Part shown: positions 1-8,889 of the stretch, piece by piece
Layout of the letters: every line of letters begins with the position of its first letter
Numbering within the stretch: position 1 is the stretch's first letter
Assembly (NCBI GenBank): GCA_044866075.1
Contig: JBIOTQ010000072.1
Span: 1-33,195 of the forward strand
Direction of reading: 5' to 3'
DNA length: 33,195 nucleotides
From: JBASRP01 sp044866075
Lineage (GTDB): Bacteria > Actinomycetota > AC-67
Position numbers and translations under genes: made by a program
The notes under the pieces: generated by a model
Databases searched by the model: none
Seen by the model: only the letters and a program-made list of their open reading frames with translations
What the model was told of the DNA's origin: nothing

Positions 1-239
1 TAGCGCCGGCTGGTCGAACGGACACGAAGGGGCGATATCGCGAACGTGCCCCATTCGTTTCCGCCGACCAGACGTCCGAAGATCGGTTCGGAATCGAAGA
101 TCGGCAGGCCGAGCCAGTCGATGCATCCCGAGTAGGAGCACAGGCCGGCGGTTCGCGTGTCTCCGATCAGGGCGTAGTCCTCGATCCGAGCGACGGGCGG
201 GACGCGTGTCGGGGTCGCTTCTACGCTACGAGGATCCAT
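1..239 (-). CDS. GH15-family glucoamylase/trehalase-like protein, N-terminal fragment cut by the window edge
   Basis: An open frame starts at the ATG at 239 and runs leftwards off the window, giving 79 residues. Residues 19-44 carry the signature opening of GH15 glucan 1,4-alpha-glucosidase/trehalase proteins: IEDYALIGDTRTAGL, then CIDWLGLPIFDSEPIFGRLV. In full-length members this N-terminal beta-sandwich precedes an (alpha/alpha)6 catalytic barrel, which lies outside the window. Known family roles are hydrolysis of alpha-glucosidic bonds in trehalose, maltodextrin or starch; the substrate cannot be told from this piece. No strong Shine-Dalgarno sequence precedes the ATG, only a weak AAGG. 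The gene is divergent from the DUF2231-Rieske gene. I am confident of the family and not of the substrate. Confidence 0.8.
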   Translation of the reverse strand, partial: MDPRSVEATPTRVPPVARIEDYALIGDTRTAGLCSYSGCIDWLGLPIFDSEPIFGRLVGGNEWGTFAISPLRVRSTSRR

Positions 240-339
240 CGCCGAGGCCTTACCCCGTTGGCGCCCCAACAATTCGAGCATCTGGGCTCGCGACGACCTG
301 CGGTGTCGTCGTTTCGCGAGATGGGTAAGCCGTAAAAGC

Positions 340-1278
340 ATGACCGTGCACGCCACCCGGTTCACCGAACCGTTCTCACAGAGTGAGAATGGGTCCCGAG
401 CCCCGCTCGTCTCACGCGGTGTTCGCCGTTTGGAAGGACTCCTGGAGCGACTCGAACGGTCGAAGTTCTTCAACCGGGCCGGCGAGGTGATCGGCACCGC
501 GTTCGTCAAAGTGGTCCGGCCGGGCCCGTTCAAGGAGTTCCTCAGCGGGAGTTGGCTGGCGCATCCCGCGCACCCCATGCTCACCGACATCCCGATGGGG
601 GCATGGACGAGCGCTTTCGTGCTCGACCTACTGGGCGATGAGGCAAGCCGCGATGCCGCGGATACGCTCGTCGGCGTGGGCGTTGTAACCGCTCTCCCCA
701 CGGCGCTGACCGGGCTTTCCGATCTGGCCGACGTGACGGAGAGCGATCAACGCACCGTCGGGACCGCTCACATGTTCGGCAACGTCGGCGCGGTGATCCT
801 GTACGGCGCCTCGTATCTCGCCCGCCGCCGCGGGGCTCGCGGCGCGGGTCTCGTCCTGTCGACGCTCGGAGCGTCGGCTGCGACGCTTGGGGGCTTCTTG
901 GGCGGGCATCTTGCGTATCGCAAGGGCATCGGCGTCGATCAGACCACTTTCCAGCCCCGGATCGGCGACTGGCAATCCGCGATGCCTGCGACCGACCTCG
1001 ACGACGGGCGGCCGCGCTGCACGTCAGTCGACGGCGTCGATGTCTTGCTCGTCCGCACGAACGACGGCGTCCGCGCGCTCGCGAACCGCTGCAGCCACCG
1101 TGGCGGCCCACTGCATGAGGGCGAGCTACGGGACGGAACGGTCGTCTGCCCGTGGCACCAGAGCGCCTTCGACCTCGTCGACGGAAGCGTCGTCCACGGC
1201 CCGGCAACGGCGCCGCAACCCGTGTTCGAAGTGAGGACGAAGAACGGCATGATCGAGGTTCGCTCGGCCGACCGATAG
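340..1278 (+). CDS. DUF2231 membrane domain fused to a Rieske [2Fe-2S] domain
   Basis: This 312-residue protein has two parts. Residues about 65-200 are a DUF2231-type membrane domain, with the characteristic HPAHPMLTDIPMGAW segment near residue 75 followed by several hydrophobic helices. Residues about 205-310 are a Rieske ferredoxin domain with both cluster-binding motifs intact: C251-x-H253 (CSHRGG) and C270-xx-H273 (CPWHQSAF). The fusion should place a Rieske cluster on a small membrane anchor, suggesting electron transfer at the cytoplasmic membrane. Partners and substrate are unknown. DUF2231 proteins have no settled function. The start at 340 has only a weak ribosome site (GGGTAAG), and an imperfect hairpin lies in the leader at 287-320. 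The PhnB-like gene follows after 44 bases, so the two may be co-transcribed. Confidence 0.85.
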   Translation: MTVHATRFTEPFSQSENGSRAPLVSRGVRRLEGLLERLERSKFFNRAGEVIGTAFVKVVRPGPFKEFLSGSWLAHPAHPMLTDIPMGAWTSAFVLDLLGDEASRDAADTLVGVGVVTALPTALTGLSDLADVTESDQRTVGTAHMFGNVGAVILYGASYLARRRGARGAGLVLSTLGASAATLGGFLGGHLAYRKGIGVDQTTFQPRIGDWQSAMPATDLDDGRPRCTSVDGVDVLLVRTNDGVRALANRCSHRGGPLHEGELRDGTVVCPWHQSAFDLVDGSVVHGPATAPQPVFEVRTKNGMIEVRSADR

Positions 1279-1322
1279 GTGCGGCGATAGGATCGGTTTC
1301 GTCCTCGAGCAGGGAGGTCGCG

Positions 1323-1775
1323 ATGGTGAACTACATGCCGGAGGGATACAGCAACGTCACCCCGTACCTCGTGGTGGAGGGAGCCGACAAGCTCATCGAC
1401 TTCATGACGCAGGCGTTCGGCGCGAAGGAACGGATGCGGATGCCGGGCCCTGGCGGACTGATCGGTCACGCGGAGATGCAGCTCGGCGACTCCGTCATCA
1501 TGCTCGGCGATTCGCGGACGACCGACAACAACCGCGTCGCGACCGCGATGGTTCATCTCTATGTGGAAGACGCCGACGCGACCTTCAAGAACGCGCTCGC
1601 CGCCGGCGCGAAGGTCGACCAGGATCTCGAGACGAAGTTCTACGGGGATCGCGGCGGATCGGTGATCGATCCGTGGGGCAACATCTGGTGGATGTCGACC
1701 CACGTCGAGGGCGTCGCGCCCGAGGAGATGGAGCAACGCGCGAAGGACTTCATGGGGAAACAGGGTCAAGCCTGA
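1323..1775 (+). CDS. PhnB-like VOC (glyoxalase/bleomycin-resistance fold) protein
   Basis: The 150-residue product belongs to the vicinal-oxygen-chelate superfamily, PhnB-like branch. It opens with a VTPYLVVEGADKLIDFMTQAFG strand-helix unit, has HAEMQLGDSVIMLGD in the middle, and ends its second betaalphabeta repeat with the typical DPWGNIWWMSTH segment. Family members include metal-dependent isomerases, dioxygenases and antibiotic-binding proteins; the PhnB-like branch mostly lacks a known substrate, so no reaction is assigned. The ATG at 1323 is chosen because a GGGAGG ribosome site lies 5-10 bases upstream; a longer in-frame reading would run into the preceding gene. Its last 10 bases overlap the 3' end of the convergent EtfD-like gene. 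Confidence 0.85.
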   Translation: MVNYMPEGYSNVTPYLVVEGADKLIDFMTQAFGAKERMRMPGPGGLIGHAEMQLGDSVIMLGDSRTTDNNRVATAMVHLYVEDADATFKNALAAGAKVDQDLETKFYGDRGGSVIDPWGNIWWMSTHVEGVAPEEMEQRAKDFMGKQGQA

Positions 1776-3895
1776 GGCTGCGGCTCCACCTGTTCTGACG
1801 GCGGCGGTTGGGCCGGCGCGGTCTTCCGGCCGTTCAATCCGACTGAGCGCGCCAGGATCTGTGCGACGTCGAGGACCTGGACGTTCTCGGACGCTTCCTT
1901 CTTCTGCACCTTGTCCTTGACCGCGTCGTCCAACATGATCATGCAGTAGGGGCACCCGGTCGAGACGATGTCGGGATCTTCGAGGAGCGCCTCCTCGATG
2001 CGCTCGATGTTGATGCGCTTCCCCGCCGTCTCCTCCATCCACATGCGCGCGCCGCCGGCGCCGCAGCAGAACGTCTTCTTCTTGCAGCGGTGCATCTCGG
2101 TCGCCTCGACGCCGGGGATCGAACCCACAACGGTGCGCGGCTGCTTCAAGACGTCGTTGTGGCGCGCGAGGTAGCACGGGTCGTGGTAGGTGACCTTCGC
2201 GTCGACCGGCTGTTCCGGCTTCAGCTTGCCGTCCTTGATCAAGCGCGCCAGCAGTTCGGTGTGGTGCATGACCTCGAAGGTGCCGCCGAAGTCGGGGTAC
2301 TCGCGGGCCATCGTGTTGAAGCAGTGGGGGCAGGACGCGACGATCTTGCGGGCGCCTTTCTCTTTGAGCGTCGCGATGTTCGCCTTCGCCATCTCCTGGA
2401 ACAGGTACTCGTTGCCGGCGCGGCGCGCGGGATCGCCGGTGCACGACTCCTGCGGCCCGAGGATCGCGAACGACACCTTCGCCTTCACCATCAGCTCGGC
2501 GAACGCGCGCACCGCCTTCTTCGCGCGGTCGTCGAACGCGCCGGCGCAGCCGACCCAGTAGAGGTACTCCACGTCGGGCGGGATGCGTCCGTTGACGATG
2601 ACGATGTCGTCCTCGAGTCCCTTCGCCCAGGACAGGCGCTCTTGGGCCGATGCGCCCCACGGGTTGCCCGAGTTCTCGAGGTTGCGCAGCATCACGCCGG
2701 CCTCGCTCGGGAACCGCGACTCCATCATCACCTGGTACCGCCGCATGTCGACGATCGCGTCGACGTGCTCGATGTCGACCGGGCATTCGTACACGCAGGC
2801 CCCGCACGTCACGCACGACCACAGGAACTCGTCCGAGAAGACGTCGGGCACCAGGTTCACCGGCGCCGGCCCGCTGCCGGCCTCGGTCGCTGCGGCCGGC
2901 TTCTCGCCGAGTATGTCGTCGCCGCGCAGCAGCAGGTTGTCGCGCGTCCACATCATCAGCTGCTTGGGGTTCAGCTCCTTGCCGGTGTTCCACGCCGGGC
3001 AGACCGACTGACATCGCCCGCACTCGGTGCACGTCAGCGTGTCGAGGAGCTGTTTCCAGGAGAAGTCCTCGGCTTTGCCGACGCCGATCACGGTCTCCTC
3101 GGTCATGTTCTCCATGTCGATGTGGAGCGGCTTCAGGCGGCCGAGCGCGATTGGTTGCCGCCCGAAGAGGACGTTGAGCGGCGACGTGAAGATGTGCATG
3201 TGCTTCGAGTTCACGACGAGCACGAGGAAGCTCATCACGACGGTGATATGCGCGAGGAGGAAGCCGTCCTCGAGCCAGCGCAGCGTGCTGTGGCTCAGGT
3301 GATCCATCTGGTTGCCGGCGAAGTGCGAAAGGAACGCGCCCGTCGAGCTGTAGGGCAGCGTGCCGAGCGCCGCGCGCGCGCCGCGGACGACGAGCACCGT
3401 CGAGACGACGAGGAAGATCATGATGAGGATGACGTACGCCTGCCACATGTGACTCGAGTAGAAGCGCGAGCGGCGTCCCTCGATCTTCGGCAGACGCGCC
3501 AGCCGGATCAGCGCGAAGGCGATCAGCGCAACGGCGACGGCCAGGATGAAGAAGTCCTCGATGAAACCGAGCCAGGCCTGGTGCCCGATCCACGGGATCG
3601 ACGCGTCGGGATCGAAGAGCTCGATGATGGATTCCAGCAGCGTGATCTGGATGATGAGGAAGCCCCAGAACGTGAACGCGTGCGCGAGCCCCGGGCCTTT
3701 CCATTGGAGCAGCTTCTTCTGGCCGATGACCTTCGTGATCTCGTACTTCAGGTTGCGGCGGATGCCGGCGAAGCGGCTGGAATCCGGCTGCGCAGCCATC
3801 AGCAGGCGGATCAGATACGCGATGCGGTTGAGGGCGAACCCGGACGCGAGCGTGATGATCGCGAGGCCGATCGTGATCCTCGTGGCGGAATCCAT
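1766..3895 (-). CDS. Membrane-bound Fe-S oxidoreductase, HdrD/EtfD-like (probable ETF:menaquinone oxidoreductase)
   Basis: This 709-residue protein starts with about 265 residues of membrane domain resembling the cytochrome b (NarI-type) subunit of nitrate reductase, with some five hydrophobic helices. A ferredoxin-like pair of 4Fe-4S motifs follows: CTECGRCQSVCP near residue 286 and CVTCGACVYECP near 359. Two CCG (cysteine-rich) domains come next, marked by SCPHC, then DPCYLARH, FCCGAGGARMW and STGCPYC. This order is that of mycobacterial EtfD (Rv0338c) and of the EMO enzymes, which pass electrons from electron-transfer flavoprotein (fatty-acid oxidation) to menaquinone. By that analogy it sits in the cytoplasmic membrane. 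No etfAB genes are in the window, so the partner is inferred. It lies 42 bases behind def but seems to have its own leaderless promoter. A short P/Q-rich tail ends the protein. Confidence 0.85.
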   Translation of the reverse strand: MDSATRITIGLAIITLASGFALNRIAYLIRLLMAAQPDSSRFAGIRRNLKYEITKVIGQKKLLQWKGPGLAHAFTFWGFLIIQITLLESIIELFDPDASIPWIGHQAWLGFIEDFFILAVAVALIAFALIRLARLPKIEGRRSRFYSSHMWQAYVILIMIFLVVSTVLVVRGARAALGTLPYSSTGAFLSHFAGNQMDHLSHSTLRWLEDGFLLAHITVVMSFLVLVVNSKHMHIFTSPLNVLFGRQPIALGRLKPLHIDMENMTEETVIGVGKAEDFSWKQLLDTLTCTECGRCQSVCPAWNTGKELNPKQLMMWTRDNLLLRGDDILGEKPAAATEAGSGPAPVNLVPDVFSDEFLWSCVTCGACVYECPVDIEHVDAIVDMRRYQVMMESRFPSEAGVMLRNLENSGNPWGASAQERLSWAKGLEDDIVIVNGRIPPDVEYLYWVGCAGAFDDRAKKAVRAFAELMVKAKVSFAILGPQESCTGDPARRAGNEYLFQEMAKANIATLKEKGARKIVASCPHCFNTMAREYPDFGGTFEVMHHTELLARLIKDGKLKPEQPVDAKVTYHDPCYLARHNDVLKQPRTVVGSIPGVEATEMHRCKKKTFCCGAGGARMWMEETAGKRINIERIEEALLEDPDIVSTGCPYCMIMLDDAVKDKVQKKEASENVQVLDVAQILARSVGLNGRKTAPAQPPPSEQVEPQPQA

Positions 3896-3933
3896 CGGGG
3901 GCGGATTATAGGTCTGGCCCGGGGGCCGACCAA
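3893..3933 (-). promoter_or_regulatory. Apparent leaderless sigma-70-type promoter of the EtfD-like gene
   Basis: Reading the minus strand, a perfect TATAAT (3910 down to 3905) lies 9 bases before the ATG at 3895. A TTGGTC -35 candidate (3933-3928) sits exactly 17 bases further upstream. The nine bases between the -10 box and the ATG are almost all C and contain no Shine-Dalgarno sequence, so transcription should begin at or within a few bases of the start codon. This pattern is common in actinobacteria. The promoter falls in the short gap after def. Confidence 0.6.
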
Positions 3934-3937
3934 ACCC

Positions 3938-4441
3938 TCATCGCTCGTAACGTTTCCGCGGGAAGACGTCGGCGAGCATCGACGAGACGCGGTCGAGGAA
4001 CAGCAGACCGTCGAGGTGGTCGATCTCGTGCTGGAACGCGCGCGCCTCGAACCCCTCCGTGTCGATGCGGAGCTCCTCCCCCGCCGGCGTCACCCCCTCG
4101 ACGGTCACGCGCAGGGCCCGGCCCACGTTCGCGGTGAGGTCGGGCAGGCTCATGCACCCCTCGCGGACGACCTCCCGGCCATCGCGCGCGACGACGACCG
4201 GGTTGATCATCACAACGAGCCCGTGGCTCGTCTTCGCGCGGCGGTGCCCCGAGACATCGAGACAGAACGCGCGCGCCGACACGCCGATCTGCGGCGCCGC
4301 GATCCCCACACAGGCCGGAGACGCGCGCATCGTGTCGACGAGATCCGCGACCAAAGATTCGGCATCGGCGCCGGGCTCGACCTCGGCGGCGGGAGCCTTC
4401 AGGACGGCGTGCGGGTAGCGGAGGACGTCGCGTGCGGGCAA
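3938..4441 (-). CDS. def: Peptide deformylase
   Basis: The product (167 residues) removes the formyl group from the N-terminal methionine of new proteins in the cytoplasm. All three signature motifs are present: GIAAPQ at 46-51, EGCMSLP at 94-100 with metal ligand C96, and the zinc/iron-binding helix HEIDH at 138-142 with ligands H138 and H142 and catalytic E139. The usual motif 2 is EGCLS; Met for Leu is a mild variant. Length is normal for the family. It starts 4 bases after the ACT-domain gene ends, so the two are almost certainly one transcript, perhaps extending into the EtfD-like gene 42 bases on. Confidence 0.95.
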   Translation of the reverse strand: MPARDVLRYPHAVLKAPAAEVEPGADAESLVADLVDTMRASPACVGIAAPQIGVSARAFCLDVSGHRRAKTSHGLVVMINPVVVARDGREVVREGCMSLPDLTANVGRALRVTVEGVTPAGEELRIDTEGFEARAFQHEIDHLDGLLFLDRVSSMLADVFPRKRYER

Positions 4442-4445
4442 CGCG

Positions 4446-4976
4446 CTAGAGCGCCTCGGCCTCGACCGGATGGAACGCGACGTCGACCGCCATCTCCGCG
4501 GCGAGCGCCTTGAGGTCGGCCTCGACGACGGCGGCGTCGGCGCCGCCCGGAACCGTCGCCTCGAGGATCATCACGTATACCGGCGCCTCTCCCCCGACGA
4601 CGCGCGTCGCGAGGTCCGTGACGTTGACGCGGTGCGCGGCGAGCGCCTCGCAGACGCGGAAGACGATGCCGGGCTTGTCGGCGCCGTAGACGGTGACGAT
4701 GTACGGCGATCCCTCGGCGTGCTCGGGCGCGACCTCGGCGACTGGGCGCACGGCCACGATCAGCTCGAGCTCCCGTGCCGGAACCAACAGCGCGCTCTCC
4801 AGAGCCGAGGGTTCCGCGCCCTCGGGGAGCGCGACGATCAGCATCATCGCGAAGTGACCGCCGAGGATCGCCATCCGAGAGTCCTCGACGTTGCCGCCGT
4901 GCTCGTAGAGAACCTTCGCGACGGCGGCCGCGATGCCCGGCCGGTCGGTCCCGAACGCGGTGACGGCGACGTGCAT
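4446..4976 (-). CDS. Tandem ACT-domain protein, GcvR-like
   Basis: The 176-residue product consists of two ACT domains: about residues 3-80, beginning VAVTAFGTDRPGIAAAVAKV, and about 92-172, beginning YIVTVYGADKPGIVFRVCEAL. Both keep the DRPGI/DKPGI ligand loop. ACT pairs of this kind occur in the glycine-cleavage regulator GcvR and related proteins that bind amino acids and act through protein contacts rather than DNA. The ligand here is unknown. I place the start at the ATG at 4976 (MHVAVTAF) because the frame upstream runs through the divergent DUF192 gene and does not look like an ACT protein. No Shine-Dalgarno is visible, so the message may be leaderless. It is the first gene of an ACT-def cluster. 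Confidence 0.8.
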   Translation of the reverse strand: MHVAVTAFGTDRPGIAAAVAKVLYEHGGNVEDSRMAILGGHFAMMLIVALPEGAEPSALESALLVPARELELIVAVRPVAEVAPEHAEGSPYIVTVYGADKPGIVFRVCEALAAHRVNVTDLATRVVGGEAPVYVMILEATVPGGADAAVVEADLKALAAEMAVDVAFHPVEAEAL

Positions 4977-4995
4977 CGCGTGACACGCTACTACG

Positions 4996-5466
4996 ATGCG
5001 AGCCATGCGGGCGCGAGCGATCGTCGCAGCGCTGGCTCTGGTGGTCCTCGGTGTGGGATGCGGGCGACCGGAACCTCGGACCGTCGCCGTCGAGATCACG
5101 CACGGCACCGCGACGGTCCGGTTCGTCGCCGAGGTGGCCGCGACGCCCGCGCAACGTCAGCGCGGCTTGATGGGCCGTGCGTCGCTCCCGGCGGATGCCG
5201 GGATGCTCTTCCTCTTCGGCGAGAAAGTTTCGGCGGGCTTTTGGATGAAGAACACGCTCATACCGTTGGACATCGCGTTCATCGATCGCGATCGCATCGT
5301 CGAGATCCGGTCTATGACGCCGTGCCGCAAAGAGCCGTGCCCGATCACGAGACCCGGCTATGTATACGACACCGCGCTCGAAGTGAACGATGGTTCTTTC
5401 GCGCGCGCCGGCGTCGTCGCGGGCGATCGCGTCGTCTTCAGCGGCTCGCTTCCTAAAATTTCCTAA
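4996..5466 (+). CDS. DUF192 family protein, probably exported lipoprotein
   Basis: The product (156 residues) has a short basic, hydrophobic N-terminus (RARAIVAALALVVLGVGC) with a cysteine at its end, consistent with a lipoprotein signal, although the -3 position is Gly rather than the preferred Leu. The rest is a DUF192 (COG1430) domain: the RQRGLMGR segment near residue 53 and the GFWMKNTLIPLDIAFID core are diagnostic. The DUF192 fold is a small beta-barrel of unknown function, usually outside the cytoplasmic membrane. Two ATGs (4996 and 5005) are possible; no clear ribosome site separates them, and the second gives an equally good signal. The gene is divergent from the ACT gene with 19 bases between the starts. 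Confidence 0.85.
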   Translation: MRAMRARAIVAALALVVLGVGCGRPEPRTVAVEITHGTATVRFVAEVAATPAQRQRGLMGRASLPADAGMLFLFGEKVSAGFWMKNTLIPLDIAFIDRDRIVEIRSMTPCRKEPCPITRPGYVYDTALEVNDGSFARAGVVAGDRVVFSGSLPKIS

Positions 5467-5469
5467 AGC

Positions 5470-5496
5470 GGGAACCGGGTCGCAGGGGAAAACGTC
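5470..5496 (+). promoter_or_regulatory. Candidate ECF-sigma-factor promoter
   Basis: Immediately after the DUF192 stop codon there is GGGAACC (5470-5476), then 16 bases, then CGTC (5493-5496). This is the classic -35/-10 pattern of extracytoplasmic-function sigma factors (GGAAC...CGTC-type). It would start a leader of about 180 bases for the secreted-protein gene at 5682. The match is by eye; no ECF sigma gene lies in the window to pair it with. Confidence 0.45.
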
Positions 5497-5681
5497 CAAT
5501 AAATAGCGCATTTGCCCCTTTGGCCGATGCGGCAAGCGAGGCAACATCACAACGTGGGGCCGGCTTGCTTCGGTGCTTCCCCGAAAGGAGGAATGGCGCT
5601 CGCGAGAAGGGACGGCGTCGCCGCGAAGGCACCGGCGCGACGCCCGGGAATGTGCAACAGGGGGACTGTCGGGGAGGAAAG
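5497..5681 (+). other. Long structured 5' leader of the secreted-protein gene
   Basis: Between the candidate ECF promoter and the ATG at 5682 lie about 185 bases without a credible gene. They include a hairpin with a 7-bp stem, GGCGTCG (5614-5620) pairing with CGACGCC (5638-5644), extended inside the loop by CCG/CGG. The leader ends in a strong ribosome site, GGGGAGGAAAG (5671-5681). I looked for the conserved cores of c-di-AMP, c-di-GMP, cobalamin and glycine riboswitches and found none. Confidence 0.4.
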
Positions 5682-6302
5682 ATGAGAAAGCTAGGGCTTC
5701 TCTTCATCGGGGTGCTTCTCGCTCTCGGCGTCGCGGTACCCGGCAACGCAGCCAAGCCGACGAGGACCAAGACAGCGAGCTCGAGCGCCAACGCTTTCTG
5801 GTACTTCACCGAAACGCCGGCGAGGAACACGGTCGTCAACCGCGTGTGGTACGTCGGCGTGTTCGCGTCGACCGATGGGATCTTTTCGGACCTCTATGAG
5901 GACGTCGAGACCTGCGTCACGCACGGACGTCGCACGGACTGCACGTACTCGTCGCGCTATGGCTTCAGCGATCTGTCCGACGGCGTGTTCACGATCGACG
6001 CCGACCGATTGACCGTCGCTCACCTCGAAGGGACGTACAACCTCGAGACCTACGACGAGAACGGTAACCTCGTCGATTCCGAACCCACGGCGATCGTTGC
6101 CGACTGGGAGGGCGTCGGCGAGATCCAGAGCAGCAGTGGGCGCTCCACCTATTGCGACCCGTACTTCTGCTTCCGGACGACCTTCACCAACTCGTTCCGG
6201 ACCGCCGAGGCGACGGGCACCGTCAACGGCGCCGATCTCGGCGAGACCTACGACGCCTACCTCTCGGATGGCGCCTCCCGCGACGTCGTTCGCGAAAAGT
6301 AG
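5682..6302 (+). CDS. Secreted protein of unknown function with four cysteines
   Basis: I do not recognise this 206-residue protein. It has a clear Sec signal peptide (MRKLGLLFIGVLLALGVAVPGNAA, probable cut after residue 23 or 24) and a mature part rich in Thr, Ser, Tyr and Asp, as in a secreted beta-sandwich. Two cysteine pairs are closely spaced (C78/C87 and C158/C163), which suggests disulfides outside the cell. The ATG at 5682 is chosen because a near-perfect ribosome site ends one base before it and the signal peptide begins there; the longer upstream frame is the leader. It stands alone between an ECF-like promoter and a strong terminator-like hairpin, so it is probably a single-gene envelope-stress or cell-surface unit. 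That role is inferred from context only. Confidence 0.7.
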   Translation: MRKLGLLFIGVLLALGVAVPGNAAKPTRTKTASSSANAFWYFTETPARNTVVNRVWYVGVFASTDGIFSDLYEDVETCVTHGRRTDCTYSSRYGFSDLSDGVFTIDADRLTVAHLEGTYNLETYDENGNLVDSEPTAIVADWEGVGEIQSSSGRSTYCDPYFCFRTTFTNSFRTAEATGTVNGADLGETYDAYLSDGASRDVVREK

Positions 6303-6364
6303 CGCCAGATCGGGTCAGGCCGAGTGGGTGGGGGGCAGTTAGGCGTTCCATTTGAAGCGCAAAA

Positions 6365-6397
6365 GACCGGCCGGAGGGGGACTCCCCCCGGCCGGTC
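6365..6397. terminator. Very stable terminator-like hairpin
   Basis: GACCGGCCGG (6365-6374) pairs perfectly with CCGGCCGGTC (6388-6397), and runs of G and C continue the stem inwards, leaving a loop of only a few bases. It lies 60 bases after the secreted-protein stop and before the dnaK promoter. There is no T-run after it on the plus strand; reading the minus strand it is followed by CTTTT. It probably insulates dnaK from upstream transcription. Confidence 0.65.
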
Positions 6398-6455
6398 GCG
6401 TTGCTGACCTGCGGGAATAGGCGCTTAACCCCTGAGCGTTCTCCTCGTTGAAGAT

Positions 6456-6493
6456 TTGACAGCTTGAGACTCAGATTTCTAAACTGAGCTCAA
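6456..6493 (+). promoter_or_regulatory. dnaK operon promoter with overlapping HAIR-like inverted repeats
   Basis: TTGACA (6456-6461) and TAAACT (6480-6485) are spaced 18 bases apart and form a good sigma-70-type promoter. Laid over it is a nested dyad: CTTGAG (6463-6468) and CTCAG (6470-6474) on the left, CTGAG (6484-6488) and CTCAA (6489-6493) on the right. The known HspR operator HAIR is CTTGAGT-N7-ACTCAAG; the half-sites match but the spacing differs. HspR encoded in the same operon is the obvious candidate repressor. Confidence 0.65.
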
Positions 6494-6550
6494 ATCAAAG
6501 CAGGCAGGCCGGTCCGCCCGGGCCGGGCTTCGGAGAACGAGGTGGGGCAT

Positions 6551-8407
<1,857 letters not shown>

Positions 8408-8439
8408 TGAGGCGTTCCGGAAAGAGGGAGGTGGAGCAC

Positions 8440-8886
8440 ATGGCGAGCATCACTCGGTGGGATCCCTTCCGGGACCTGCTGAACCTTCAGGGGGAGATGA
8501 CGCGTCTGTTCGGGCGCGCCTACGGCGGCGATGAGGCCGAAGGGGCGCGCACGTCGTGGGCGCCGCCCATCGACATCTACGAGACCCCCGAGGCGTACCG
8601 GGTCGTCGCCGAGCTCCCGGGCTTCAGCCCGGACGAGGTCGACGTGACGGTCAACGAAGGCACGCTCATGATCAAGGGCGAGCGGAAGTTCTACAACGAG
8701 GTCAACGAGGAGAGCTTCCACCGCATCGAGCGTCGCTTCGGCGTGTTCCAGCGACTCGTGTCGCTGCCGCAGCAGGTCGAGTCCGAGAAGGTCGAGGCCT
8801 CTTTCGACAAGGGCGTGCTGACGGTCAGCATCCCGAAGGCGGAGAAGGCCAAGCCGCGTCGGATCGAGATCAAGCCGGGCGCGTAA
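8440..8886 (+). CDS. Small heat shock protein Hsp20 (alpha-crystallin family)
   Basis: The product (148 residues) is an ATP-independent holding chaperone. Residues about 40-140 form the alpha-crystallin domain: PPIDIYETPEAYRVVAELPGF at the start, then the strand with GTLMIKGERK, and the diagnostic FDKGVLTVSIPKAE near the end. The start at 8440 gives the family-typical MASITRWDPFRDL and has a strong AGGGAGG site upstream; an earlier ATG at 8407 overlaps the dnaK stop by one base but adds residues unlike the family. The gene sits between dnaK and grpE, an uncommon position, and shares their transcript. It should bind unfolding proteins and hand them to DnaK/ClpB. Confidence 0.92.
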   Translation: MASITRWDPFRDLLNLQGEMTRLFGRAYGGDEAEGARTSWAPPIDIYETPEAYRVVAELPGFSPDEVDVTVNEGTLMIKGERKFYNEVNEESFHRIERRFGVFQRLVSLPQQVESEKVEASFDKGVLTVSIPKAEKAKPRRIEIKPGA

Positions 8887-8889
8887 ATC

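Noticed and set aside
287..320. Hairpin before the DUF2231-Rieske gene as a terminator or regulator
   Set aside because: The stem has a bulge, no T-run follows, and the two flanking genes are divergent, so a terminator makes no sense. A chance structure in GC-rich DNA is likely.
939..3704. A 921-codon open frame antisense-shifted to the EtfD-like gene on the same strand, and an 807-codon one on the plus strand (2090-4513)
   Set aside because: Both are rich in Arg/Ala/His/Pro with no recognisable motif. They are by-products of high GC content over the well-supported oxidoreductase and def genes.
4960..4994. Leaderless promoter for the DUF192 gene (TACTAC ten bases before the second ATG)
   Set aside because: No acceptable -35 element at 16-18 bases; the match is too weak to annotate.
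4977..5108. N-terminal extension of the ACT protein to 5108
   Set aside because: The extra residues do not resemble an ACT protein and would overlap the start of the divergent DUF192 gene by more than 100 bases.
5497..5681. Possible riboswitch (c-di-AMP, c-di-GMP, cobalamin or glycine) before the secreted-protein gene
   Set aside because: The conserved core bases of these classes are not found; only a generic hairpin is seen. Kept as an unclassified leader.
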